Assembly: GCA_031761405.1 (NCBI GenBank)
Contig: JASEVX010000008.1
Coordinates: 67,233,265 to 67,297,264, forward strand
Source of the DNA: Serripes groenlandicus
Taxonomy: Eukaryota; Mollusca; Bivalvia; Cardiida; Cardiidae
Length of the DNA: 64,000 nt
Direction: 5' to 3'
Below, in pieces: positions 37,922 to 46,942 of this stretch. Both the position numbers and the translations under genes were made by a program. Numbering within the stretch: the first letter of the stretch is position 1; each line of letters begins with the position of its first letter. The notes under the pieces were generated by a model. The model searched no databases. It saw only the letters and a program-made list of their open reading frames with translations, and was not told the DNA's origin.

Positions 37922-38305
37922 AAACAAGAGGCCAAAGAGGGCCAGTATCGCTCCACGGCCATTAGGCAAATCTCCGAACAGACCCCTGATGGCCATGTTT
38001 TTGACCAATTAACATGACTTGAATGAATCTGATAGAGGGTCACCCTAGGAACATTTCTACAACATTATTTGAAAATCAGCCCGAAACTTTCGGTTGCCAT
38101 AGAATTCTGGATGGATAAAAAAAAATGAAGGAATTTAGGAGAAGACATTGAGAGGATGCTCCCTATGAAGTTTCAACCAAATTGGCCAAGTGGTTAGGGA
38201 GGAGAAGTTGTTTAAAGAAAAAAGTTAACGCTCGCACGCGCGCACGCACGACGGACAATTCGCCATGACATAAGCTCGACTGGCTTTCAGCCAGTGGAGC
38301 TAAAA
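37922..38305 (+). repeat. Interspersed repeat starting AACAAGAGGCCAAAGAGGGC
   Basis: The start matches the reversed end of the repeat at 8466-9414. The end has CAGCCAGTGGAGCTAAAAAT. An alternating CGCACGCGCGCACGCACG run lies at about 38,234-38,251. Confidence 0.7.
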
Positions 38306-38847
38306 ATCATATTTGAAATTATTATCAAAACAATGTGTTGTTTACAACTGCAATATATTTTTTGCAAAACCGAGAATAAAGTGATCTTAAATTTAAATCA
38401 AAGTACTGAAGTACTGAAGGTAGAATTGCGATCGTTTAAGAAGAGATACAGAAGTGCATATATGAATATTTATTGACATGTATTTTCTACACCATCATTG
38501 TAATGTTGTTTATCATAAATAAAATTATTCCTTTTTTTAAATAAACTTTTAATCAAAATGTGTGTCTCAGTGTTGTCTTCTTCAGCAGTTTGACAGAAAC
38601 AAAGCCTAAATCTGAAATTGTGTCAATGTGTTATTTGTCAACTCTGTCCCATAAGTTTTGCTTGTGATTTGAACTCTCATAAAAAAAGCACGGAAAGGGA
38701 CAACTTTCCCAACTTTGATTAAATATGTTTTCAATTAAATTGTAAAAAATCTTTTTCTTGTTTTTTGAAAGTTTTGTCATTATTATTTAAGACGGACATT
38801 ATATACTAGAATAGCCAACTGACTATCATTTGAAAAAGTGTTTCTTA

Positions 38848-39065
38848 TTTAAACCTTTCTCACTTGCATACGTAATTGCAGCCGTAGACTTTTGAAAACA
38901 TTGATGCAGAAGAAGAAATTGCTCATAACAAGCTTTCTCCTTTTGCAACAATGTTTTCAACTATATTCAATGATTACACTTCCAATAAATGTGATTTTCT
39001 GTATCTTTGCTCAGATTTTTTTTAATTCGTCTGCTGCAGAGTTTTTATATTGTGGGGTGGGTTGT
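38848..39065 (-). mobile_element. MITE copy, reverse orientation, decayed right end
   Basis: It begins TTTAAACCTTTCTCACTTGC. GAAAACATTGATGCAGAAG, CTCCTTTTGCAACAATG and GTCTGCTGCAGAG are visible. Confidence 0.65.
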
Positions 39066-40840
39066 GATTTGTTAAAGGGCAAGCAGGATTGGGAATTGAG
39101 TGTTGCACTTATCCCAATGAAACACTCGCCTGCCTGTTTTAGCTTAACTTAACTTGTTAATGTTCTTTCCATCATCAACTTAGTCATCTGTTAGTAATCA
39201 ACTCTATGAACGAAATAATCGCGTCAAAATCTTGAATCGCGTCAAAATCATAACGAACAAACTGTCAAAATCTAATTTTGAACTGTGTAATACAAATTTA
39301 GAATAAAAGGATGAATCAGTTATGTTGTAACAACCAATATCCGCGGGTCATTTACCTGATTTTGGCCGAAAGAAATGATCGATTTCTTGCAAGATTTATT
39401 CGTTATTCGTTCTGCCTATTATAATCAAAGTATTCTAAACGCTTTATAAACAAGTGATTTAAAGCGCTCAAATCATTTGATGAAATTTGTTTCTTTAGAC
39501 GCGGACCTTGTCGAAAGCACCTATCCAAAATGCAAGTCATCGTTAATCGTTGTCGAAGGAATAGATGGACTGAGAGAAAGAGAAAGAAAAGGCTTAGCAA
39601 TGCATACTATCTTTATGAATAAGGACATGAACGAATATGTATGGACTAGCGCCTAGAATTTCGTACTAGCCGATCCTTCATTCCACTCGCTTATGCTAGC
39701 GGGCGAGTTGATGTTTACATCTCTGCCGAGAGGGAAAAAAGGGTTACAATTTACAAAGGGTAATTGCGCGGTGCAGTGCTATATTGGCGTAGTGATATCT
39801 AAATAATTGTGTACACTTTAAATATGATATTTACACTTACAAGACTTGTTATTTTCTATTATGAGCTTGAATAATCGGATTTTTTTTCGTTACTCTATGT
39901 TTGCTTTTGTAAGCATCCGTAAATTAGTCAAACAAAAAATTGCACTTAATTGTTGGTGGTGAAGGGCATATACATCACGTGACTTCAAACTCACTATGAC
40001 TATGGCAGCCTCTGCGCATGCGCAAGTCTACCAAAAATCAGTGACATACAACTACAATGTCATGTTTCTGAATATTATAAAGTTACAAGAAAAATAAATT
40101 AAATCAAGCGACAATGTTACCTTAGAAAAAATCTTAGATTCATGCTCTTATAGAAGCAACAGCTCACATTCCTTCCAGGTCCATTCTTGTAAAAATTATG
40201 GTTGATTTCCAGCTACACCCATGTTCACATCACAACCAAGTTGGTTGATATCAGGAAAGAGCAATCCACGCTTAGATGAAAGGTTTTGTTATATGTCCTG
40301 TTAAACAAAATTAAAAAATTGTCATCATTTAAGTGACAAATGCATGGATAATTAAAGGTTAATTCAGGGACAAATAGGAAATTTCACTTTTCATGTGTTA
40401 ATTTTATTTTATATAATTGATGTAAAAAGTCTATTTTGAGGCATATTTGAATCTTTGTTTACAAAAGCAATTTCATCAGGCAAGATTTACTTAAACTTTA
40501 AAGGCATGCTGAGAAACAATTACACGCCAATCTGTAAACACCTTTGTCAAACATAAGACCTAAACTAAACTAATATTTGTCATCATGTAATGATGTACAA
40601 TATTTGCAACACCACTAAGTATTTTGCAATAAATTTTGTAAACATATGTAATATGATTCGAATACATTAATCTATAACTTATTGTTGGTCACAAGGCCGG
40701 CTTTGAAATAACTGACACTAGGGTATGAAATAATTTGCAAATACACCCATGCATGTAACAATAGATAAAAAATAAATAGGCCTTAGTTTTATGAATATGA
40801 CCTCTTATCTTTATCTATGTCTAATGTTAACGCTACAGTT
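39066..40840. other. Intergenic DNA, no supported gene
   Basis: A perfect TGCGCATGCGCA palindrome (about 40,014-40,025) matches an NRF1-type site, but no exon could be placed near it. A short MITE right-end trace lies at about 40,858-40,878. Confidence 0.45.
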
Positions 40841-42080
40841 TAAACATTGGGAGTAAAATCGTCTACTACAGATGCGTCTGCTAGTTGGACAGTGTTAAAC
40901 TTCAGGTCTCCGGAATAATTCCTTAGTAGGACGTAGTCCAAATAATTTAGACTTTCGGTTTCTCGTTTTATCATCTGTCATTATTGGTCGCGTATGCAGG
41001 ATAATAACAAAATGAAAAATGAGCATACGCGATGTCTTTCTTTGAAGGACTAAGTAGGACGATGAAATAAAAATCAAATAGTGTGCATATGATAAATCAC
41101 ACAGACCTACTGTATTGCATTTAAGATATATGAGAGAAACATAGCGAAGTATACTTGAGACGAAAAGACAACATGCCATTTCAACAATACTGTAAATACA
41201 TACCTTTAATTGGTCATTATTAACTACGGGATATCCACTGTCTATTCCGTTTCATTTAATATGAAAAACTTGAATAAAGAACCAGGTTTTATTATGGTTG
41301 TGAGACGGCATTTTGTGTCATTGCAAAAAAGATAGACCAAATCTGTCCAAATGACGCAATTCCTAACAACCGGTGCTATGGGAAATTCTACCACGGTGAA
41401 TAAGGCCTAACCGAAAATCACGGTTTCTCTGCAAATGCGTCACTTTCATCTTTATTTAATTTAACGACGCACGGAAACTGCGGGGTCTTTTCTCTGCATT
41501 TCAATGCGTGATCAAGTATTTGGTTCACAGCGTATGTAATCCAACTGGTTATACCATTCCTGCAAACGAACACATTATAAGCATGTTCGGATAAAAATCG
41601 TAACTGCAATATTTATATTTCCATAATAAAGTTGGAATTTCACTTTCATCAAGTTTGATTTACATTATATAGGTTTATAAATGTGGTACTATATTTAGGC
41701 GTAGGTTTATATTGCTGTGAATTGGTAAAAAATAGATCATGTTGCTTAATTTACTTATTTTGACCTTTGCTATTACTTCGCGTCATTTTTCTTAAATACA
41801 CAATTACATTTCATTTCCAAATTCTCTTTAAATAGCAGAACCAAATAAGAAAACACAGACGATATAAATATATAATTCTTTTAAAGATCGTGATACATTT
41901 GAAAAGTAAGAGCAAGTATTGAGTACTACTTTCAGGGCGTATGAAATTTAAGGACTTTTCCATAAGACGTATGGCTTCAGAATTGTAGCTATCTCTAAAT
42001 TTGTTTGGACAAGCCAAACAAATAAAAATAAGATGTATTCCTACACTTTGGTACGGAATTCCGTTAGGGCCATCGCCTAT
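40841..42080. other. Intergenic DNA, no supported gene
   Basis: A small inverted repeat (CGCGTATGC at about 40,989 and GCATACGCG at about 41,023) lies between two AGTAGGAC words, possibly a decayed small element. A 94-codon ORF across it has no recognisable feature. Confidence 0.4.
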
Positions 42081-42089
42081 GAATGAAAT

Positions 42090-42710
42090 AATCTGAAACG
42101 CGAAAACACGAAATCACGAAAGTATGATGACGAAAACGCGAAAACACGATGACGAAAACTCGAAAGTACGATGACGAAAACGCGAAAACACGAAATCTCG
42201 AAAGTACGATGACGAAAACGCGAAACTACGATGATGAAAACGCGAAAGTACGATGACGAAAACGCGAAACGCGAAAACACGATGGTGAAAATGCGATACA
42301 ATTTCGCGTTTTCATCATCGTACTTTCGCGTTTTCGTCATCGTAGTTTCGAGTTTTCGCGTTTTCGTCATCGTACTTTCGCGTTTTCGTCATCGTACTTT
42401 CGCGATTTCGTGTTTTCGCGTTTTCGTCATCGTTTGTTTGTTTGTTTGTTTGGAGTTTAACGCCGCTTTCAACAGCTTTGGTCATATCACGGCGGTCAGT
42501 GCACCTACCCATGTTTTCCTGGCTTTCCCACACCAGTACTTACACAACATTCTTTCGAAGCCACTGACTATTTCGTCATCGTACTTTCGCGATTTCGTCA
42601 TCGTACCTTCGAGTTTTCATCATCGTAGTTTCGCGTTTTCGTCATCGTACTTTCGCGTTTTCGTCATCGTACTTTCGCGTTTTCGTCATCGTACTTTCGC
42701 CTTCCGGTAC
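42090..42710. repeat. Large inverted, tandemly repeated block of CGAAAACGCGAAAGTACGATGA words
   Basis: Left half (42,095-42,295): repeated GACGAAAACGCGAAA and GTACGATGA words. Right half (42,303-42,705): the reverse complement, TTTCGCGTTTTCGTCATCGT and variants. The halves could fold into one long, register-shifting hairpin. The right half is split by a SINE tail at 42,432-42,563. ORFs on both strands are simple periodic strings. Confidence 0.85.
42432..42563 (-). mobile_element. 5'-truncated SINE (tail half) inserted in the hairpin block
   Basis: In reverse complement it ends GTTGAAAGCGGCGTTAAACT then (CAAA)n. The body has GTGCACTGACCGCCGTGATA. The tRNA head is missing. Both flanks read TTTCGTCATCG, but this is also the host repeat word, so it does not prove a target duplication. 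Confidence 0.7.
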
Positions 42711-42971
42711 GCATGCGCAAAATAATATTAAAGTGGCATTTCTATCCAGAGGGAAGAAAACTCGTTCAAAAGTTCGAATCGATTTTTTTAAAAGTAAGAA
42801 GCTGAATGGGTTTGGAATAAACCACAAACATGTTACCCAAGAGCCCACACTCACAAATGATACTTTTCTCCAAGATTTCAGGATTTTAAAAACGGAGCCG
42901 TTCATGTATTTTTTCATTCCGGAATGTATTTAAAGGTTGGATGTCATATACAAACCGTGTTGAGATAAAAT

Positions 42972-43668
42972 GTACATAACTGTTATAAAAACACACTCAG
43001 TTCAATGAGGCATATACATTGTATACACAATAAGTATGTGTATCTAGTGCTTTTAAAGTAATATAAATGCTGTTTATGGAAAGTCACAGACAACTAACAT
43101 TATTTTGTTTCCATAGTTTTCTGTGACATACCTGAAATTACTTACGCAATAAGTAAATGTTTATTGTTTGGTGTTAAACTCCGCTTTCAACATGTTTTAT
43201 GTTATATCACGTAGTTTCCTGGGTAAGTTACCAGTGCTACTGGTCTATATATCCTGACATCAGCCAGTCAGTCGTGATGCTAACCCTACAACACTCAGCG
43301 CCACGGAAGGCAGCTTTACTATCAATTATAATGTGGTATGACCCGGCAAGGGATCAAACCTGTGACCACCCGCATCCGAGGTGGACGCTCTACCACAACA
43401 TCATCGAGGCGGTCAAGTAAATGTTTATCTAGTGCTAAACTAATTATGCTGTTTATTAGATGATTTTTCATAATAGTGAAGATCTGTATGTACTTATGCA
43501 GTATGATCAGGGTCTTCACTAATAGTAAATAAAAGAATGTTAGTTTTCTGTGACATACCTGAAATCATCTATATCCCATACACAGCATAATTGTATAAAT
43601 CTTTAACACTAGATAAACACACTTATTGTGTATCTGTGCTTCAATGAACTGAGTTATTTTTATAACAG
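42972..43668. mobile_element. Fold-back element with inverted arms, split by a SINE
   Basis: About 130 bp at 42,972-43,105 (GTTATAAAAACACACTCAGT, CACAATAAGTATGTGTATCT) recurs in reverse complement at about 43,540-43,668. The word TTTTCTGTGACATACCTGAA also occurs at 43,117 and 43,537. No transposase inside. Confidence 0.65.
43165..43414 (-). mobile_element. tRNA-derived SINE with 14-bp target-site duplication
   Basis: Exact direct repeats AAGTAAATGTTTAT flank it (43,151-43,164 and 43,415-43,428). In reverse complement the head carries A-box-like TTGTGGTAGAGCG and B-box GGTTTGATCCC, and the tail reads GTTGAAAGCGGAGTTTAACA followed by CCAAACAA. Length is 250 bp. The duplication is direct evidence of retroposition. 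Confidence 0.85.
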
Positions 43669-43669
43669 T

Positions 43670-43981
43670 TGTAAAGATGTAATCAACCATCTTTCTCTGT
43701 GACACGGTTATCCTTCTATAACTTCATTGTACCTTTTGACAGGCGCAATTGATCAGTCTACAGGTATGACATCTGACCAATAGTTAATAGACTAACTTCC
43801 CTAAGGCAGTTGGGAGATTGTATAAATATAGGACTGATTTGATTCCAATTCAGTCACTCTGGTGACACTTAGCTGAGCAGTCATGTTGTTGGAAGAGCAA
43901 CAACTGGGGTTTTGTGATATTGTACTTCTCGTAATAAACAAGCTATAATGTATTATTGAGTTGCTACTTTGTTACATAACA
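43670..43981 (+). repeat. Putative 5' LTR of a second retrotransposon
   Basis: The right end CATAACA (43,975-43,981) lies 6 bp before a primer-binding-like TGGCGCCGAGACC. Inside are a TATA box (TATAAATATA, 43,821-43,830), an initiator-like TCAGTCACT about 30 bp on, and AATAAA at 43,933-43,938. The left boundary (TGTAAAGATG) is a guess. Confidence 0.55.
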
Positions 43982-43987
43982 TTTAAT

Positions 43988-44005
43988 TGGCGCCGAGACC
44001 TAAGG
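43988..44005 (+). promoter_or_regulatory. Putative tRNA primer-binding site
   Basis: TGGCGCCGAGACCTAAGG starts with TGG, the complement of a tRNA CCA end, just downstream of the proposed LTR. The tRNA was not identified. Confidence 0.5.
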
Positions 44006-44090
44006 ATCTGGAGAACTACTACCACTATACATTATGAGGCAACGGGTGAGTGAATCATTTATACACTTTGAAATTTGTTTCAGGCTGACA

Positions 44091-44499
44091 TATGGCAGAT
44101 GGTGAATTAGCATTGTCTTTTCTAAATTTAACAGAACAAATTATAGTTTAAATAAATTGTCAAATGATATACTAGTTTTCGATGGAGATACTTCAAAATT
44201 TAAGATATGGGTCAAATCAATTGAAAAATGCGCTTTAATAAATAACTTAAATGAAACTAAGACACCACTTTAGAAAAAAAGTGGTCAAGGTAACATTGGT
44301 CCACTTTTGGTACAGGACACATCCTCTTGCTGAATCTAGTGGAAACGTATCACGAGCTGCCATAAGTGACATTGAATATTGTTGTTATATGCACATTGAG
44401 AGGATACAAACGTTAAAAAATATTGATGGAGAGCCCTATCTCTCTGAACTTATCAATAATAAGAGTGCAACTGCTAGACACCCTTTAAACCCTAAATAA
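44091..44499 (+). pseudogene. Gag remnant of the second LTR retrotransposon
   Basis: One frame at about 44,150-44,270 encodes a gag-like stretch (FDGDTSKFKIWVKSIEKCA) of the pattern Phe-x-Gly-Asp...Phe-x-x-Trp seen in gag proteins of several LTR retrotransposons. A shifted frame at 44,251-44,499 continues with a gag-like segment (SRAAISDIEYCCYMHIERIQ) and then stops. Together with the LTR and primer site it is the 5' end of an element cut off near 44.5 kb; no protease, RT or integrase follows. BEL/Pao or Ty3/gypsy cannot be decided. Confidence 0.5.
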
Positions 44500-44569
44500 A
44501 AAGTTGCCTTTGTTGAAAAGTGATTCTGTATACCTTTTTTAATGAGTTTATGTCTATTAATAAAATGAT

Positions 44570-44669
44570 TCATATTCAATAGAGTTGAAATCATAACGAC
44601 AAAAGGAGCAGTTGCTCATTATAATCATTTATTTTTATTTTGCTATGTTTTCAAAAGTCATCTGCTGCA
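44570..44669 (+). mobile_element. MITE fragment interrupted at its right end
   Basis: AAAGGAGCAGTTGCTCATTA and TATGTTTTCAAAAGTCATCTGCTGCAG (parts: TATGTTTTCAAAAG, TCTGCTGCAG) match the family. The sequence then changes abruptly to the AACAGAACAG repeat end, suggesting a later insertion or deletion. Confidence 0.6.
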
Positions 44670-45060
44670 GAACAGAACAGTATCTTTATTTCTCTCAGGT
44701 ACAGATACAGGTACAGATATTGTACAACATGAGACATAATATAAATACATTCATTGTCAATATCTAAATTTAGTCAAGTGAACAAGTGTTTATAACCAAG
44801 CTATGGGTAAAAAAGGTTTTTTCAATTGACTTATTAGACCTATTTTTTATTTTTAAATGTTTAGAAGGAAAGAGAGTAATATGAATGCCTGCCAGAAGTA
44901 TATACCCCAGACGAGAATTCATCAACTGGATTCTTTTCTTTTTTTAAACTTTAAACATGAAGCATGTGAATACAGGGGATAGGGACTCATTTAATTTTTC
45001 AAAGAATGCGATGTCAACAAACCGAAGGGAATATACAGGCACTTACAAATCAGACGGATC
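44670..45060 (-). mobile_element. Possible LINE 3' end fragment, minus orientation
   Basis: In reverse complement it ends GAAATAAAGATACTGTTCTG plus a short (TTCTG)n run, as in 3' ends of some non-LTR retrotransposons. No coding remnant was found, so the class is a guess. Confidence 0.35.
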
Positions 45061-45411
45061 TTTTTGATTACATACGTACATAAACTCACATAGTTACATG
45101 TTTATGCATATACATATGTGAACTTTTGGCTATCTAATGGATTATATGAGAAGGGTAATCTAGTGATACTTTTCAAATATCAATTAAAAAACAACATTGA
45201 TAAATTATGATCGCATACTTCTGCAACCACATACCCACTTAATTATCACATTATATAACTAGTTAGTCACTTACTTATCATGATACATATCTGATTAAGC
45301 ATTAGTTTTTATGTTAACAGATACTTATGTCACCACAAAAAAGTCTTATGTTACTGCCCACTACTGCCAACAGATACCTACATAATGCAATTTTAGATAT
45401 CTATTAAGTGG

Positions 45412-45545
45412 TTAAGTGTTATGTAACTAGTTAGTCAGATAAGTTTCGTGATAAGTATGTGGTTAACTAGATATGTAACTAGCTAGTCAGATAATAATTG
45501 CGTTAATTATCTGATTAACTAGTTACATAACACGTTAATCACTTA
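45412..45545. repeat. Palindromic fold-back sequence
   Basis: AAGTGGTTAAGTGTTATGTA and ACTAGTTAGTCAGATAA on the left (45,412-45,450) pair with TTATCTGATTAACTAGTTAC and ATAACACGTTAATCACTTA on the right (45,506-45,545). It could be a small MITE; the related word TATAACTAGTTAGTCACTTA occurs near 45,255. Confidence 0.65.
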
Positions 45546-45984
45546 TTCTAACACTATTGACAATTTCTCTTCTATACACAAAGAAGGATTTGAGCGTGAT
45601 CTAAATGCAGTATATCACTCTAAATTTCCGGAACTATTTTTTTTTCTGTTGAAATTCCCTCCGGAGTATTTTTCATGCAACGTTTATCAGAGCGCATGCG
45701 TTACTACGTTGGGTTTGACATTTTATGAATGAAGGCACGAGCTTTTATTGTAAATGCCGTTTAGAAATTTGAATTGCAACGGTGACGTAACTGTTTTAAA
45801 TGACGTCATTCACATGCTTTACTAACATTTTTGACGCGGTCGAAAACATTGTGTTAGAATGAGACAGTAAAAAATTCCCATGATGAGTTTAAGAACAATT
45901 GAAAAAGGTATAATAAAAATAATATGTTCAAAGACTTAATACAATTGATTTCAAAATGTTTTGTTAGTTGAAAAATCAAATATT

Positions 45985-46440
45985 TCCAAAAAGTGAGGAT
46001 GTCCTTCGTAGTTGACCCAGACATCCACCCCTACATGCAATGCAAAGTTTATGCGTGAGTGCATATGAAGAAAAAAAAAACCAAACATATACCATACACA
46101 GAACAAAGCATGTCAGTGAGGATGTCCTTCGTAGTTGACCCAGACATCCACCCCGACATGCAATGCAAAGTTTATGCGTGAGTGCATATGAAGAAAAAAA
46201 AAAAAAAAAACATATACCATACACACGCATACACAGAACAAAGCATGTCTGTGAGAATGTCCTTCGTAGTTGACCCAGACATCCACCCTGACACGCAATG
46301 CAAAATGTTTATGCGTGCATATGAAGACAAAAATAAAACAACATATACCATACACATGAGTACACAGAACAAAGCATGTCAGTAAGGATGTCCTTCGTAG
46401 TTGACCCAGACATCCACCCTGACACGCAATGCAAAATATG
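45985..46440. repeat. Tandem repeat, about 3.5 copies of a unit of about 130 bp
   Basis: Four occurrences of GATGTCCTTCGTAGTTGACC (about 45,998, 46,121, 46,257, 46,387). Each full copy ends in a purine run of varying length (A10 to A17, or interrupted) and ACATATACCATACACA. ORFs on both strands are by-products. Confidence 0.85.
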
Positions 46441-46446
46441 TCCCAG

Positions 46447-46452
46447 TTTATT
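46447..46452 (-). terminator. Polyadenylation signal AATAAA of the CIDE-N gene
   Basis: AATAAA lies about 173 bp past the stop codon on the minus strand and directly overlaps the outer edge of the 3'-UTR MITE. Predicted by motif and position only. Confidence 0.4.
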
Positions 46453-46618
46453 ACCCTTTCCTGTAGATGCTTTCTCTGACAACATTATGGCAAAAGGAGA
46501 GATTGCTCATAATGAGCAATTTCTACATTTCCCACTAATGTATTCAATAATTGTTAATTTATATAGAGAGATTTTGCCTAGATGTTATCAAAGATATCTG
46601 CTGCAGCTTTGCTGTACA
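46451..46618 (-). mobile_element. MITE copy in the 3' untranslated region of the CIDE-N gene
   Basis: It begins TTACCCTTTCCTGTAGATGC, with palindrome GAGATTGCTCATAATGAGCA and ends ATCTGCTGCAGCTTTGCTGT. It starts within about 10 bp of the gene's stop codon. The gene's AATAAA (46,452-46,447, minus strand) overlaps its outer edge. Confidence 0.6.
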
Positions 46619-46624
46619 ATTTTT

Positions 46625-46942
46625 TCAATTCCCTGCAGTAACCCTTTTCATAAACTGAATGAAACCAAAAGTCTTGTGGCCTTCATATTGCTGAAGTAAG
46701 ACTGTCTGCTGCAAGAAACCAAGCACCTGAGCATAGATCCTAGGGTATTCTAAGTCGGTGATGTAGTATATGCCTAGCAAAACCAACATAGCCTCCACTC
46801 TTTCTTTAGTCTCGAGGAGAATATAAACACCATCGCACACAATAGCCATGTTTACTATAAGATCCTCCTTGCTGATGGCAATCAACTTACGGGCCGACTG
46901 TTTGGCTGATGATAAAAGCCGCTCCATATTCTCACCTTCAAG
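46625..46942 (-). CDS. CIDE-N gene, terminal exon 7
   Basis: Acceptor AATTATGTTTCAG|CTTGAAGG; stop TGA at 46,627-46,625. Encodes 105 residues. The LVLLGIYYITDLEYPRIYAQ stretch recalls the C-terminal helical region (YY..n..YP) of the same uncharacterised family. The last codons contain GAAAAGGGTTA, which also resembles a MITE terminus. Confidence 0.75.
   Translation of the reverse strand, partial: LEGENMERLLSSAKQSARKLIAISKEDLIVNMAIVCDGVYILLETKERVEAMLVLLGIYYITDLEYPRIYAQVLGFLQQTVLLQQYEGHKTFGFIQFMKRVTAGN

Noticed and set aside
40895..41179. 94-codon minus-strand ORF
   Set aside because: It overlaps a small inverted repeat and has no recognisable domain.
42231..42725. 164-codon plus-strand ORF and its minus-strand partners
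   Set aside because: They read through the CGCGTTTTCG hairpin block and a SINE tail and give only simple periodic strings.
43329..43414. Functional tRNA gene on the minus strand
   Set aside because: It is the head of a SINE bounded by a 14-bp target duplication.
46182..46699. ORFs over the 130-bp tandem repeat (67 and 107 codons)
   Set aside because: They arise from tandem copies and A-tracts; the second runs antisense into the CIDE-N gene's last exon.
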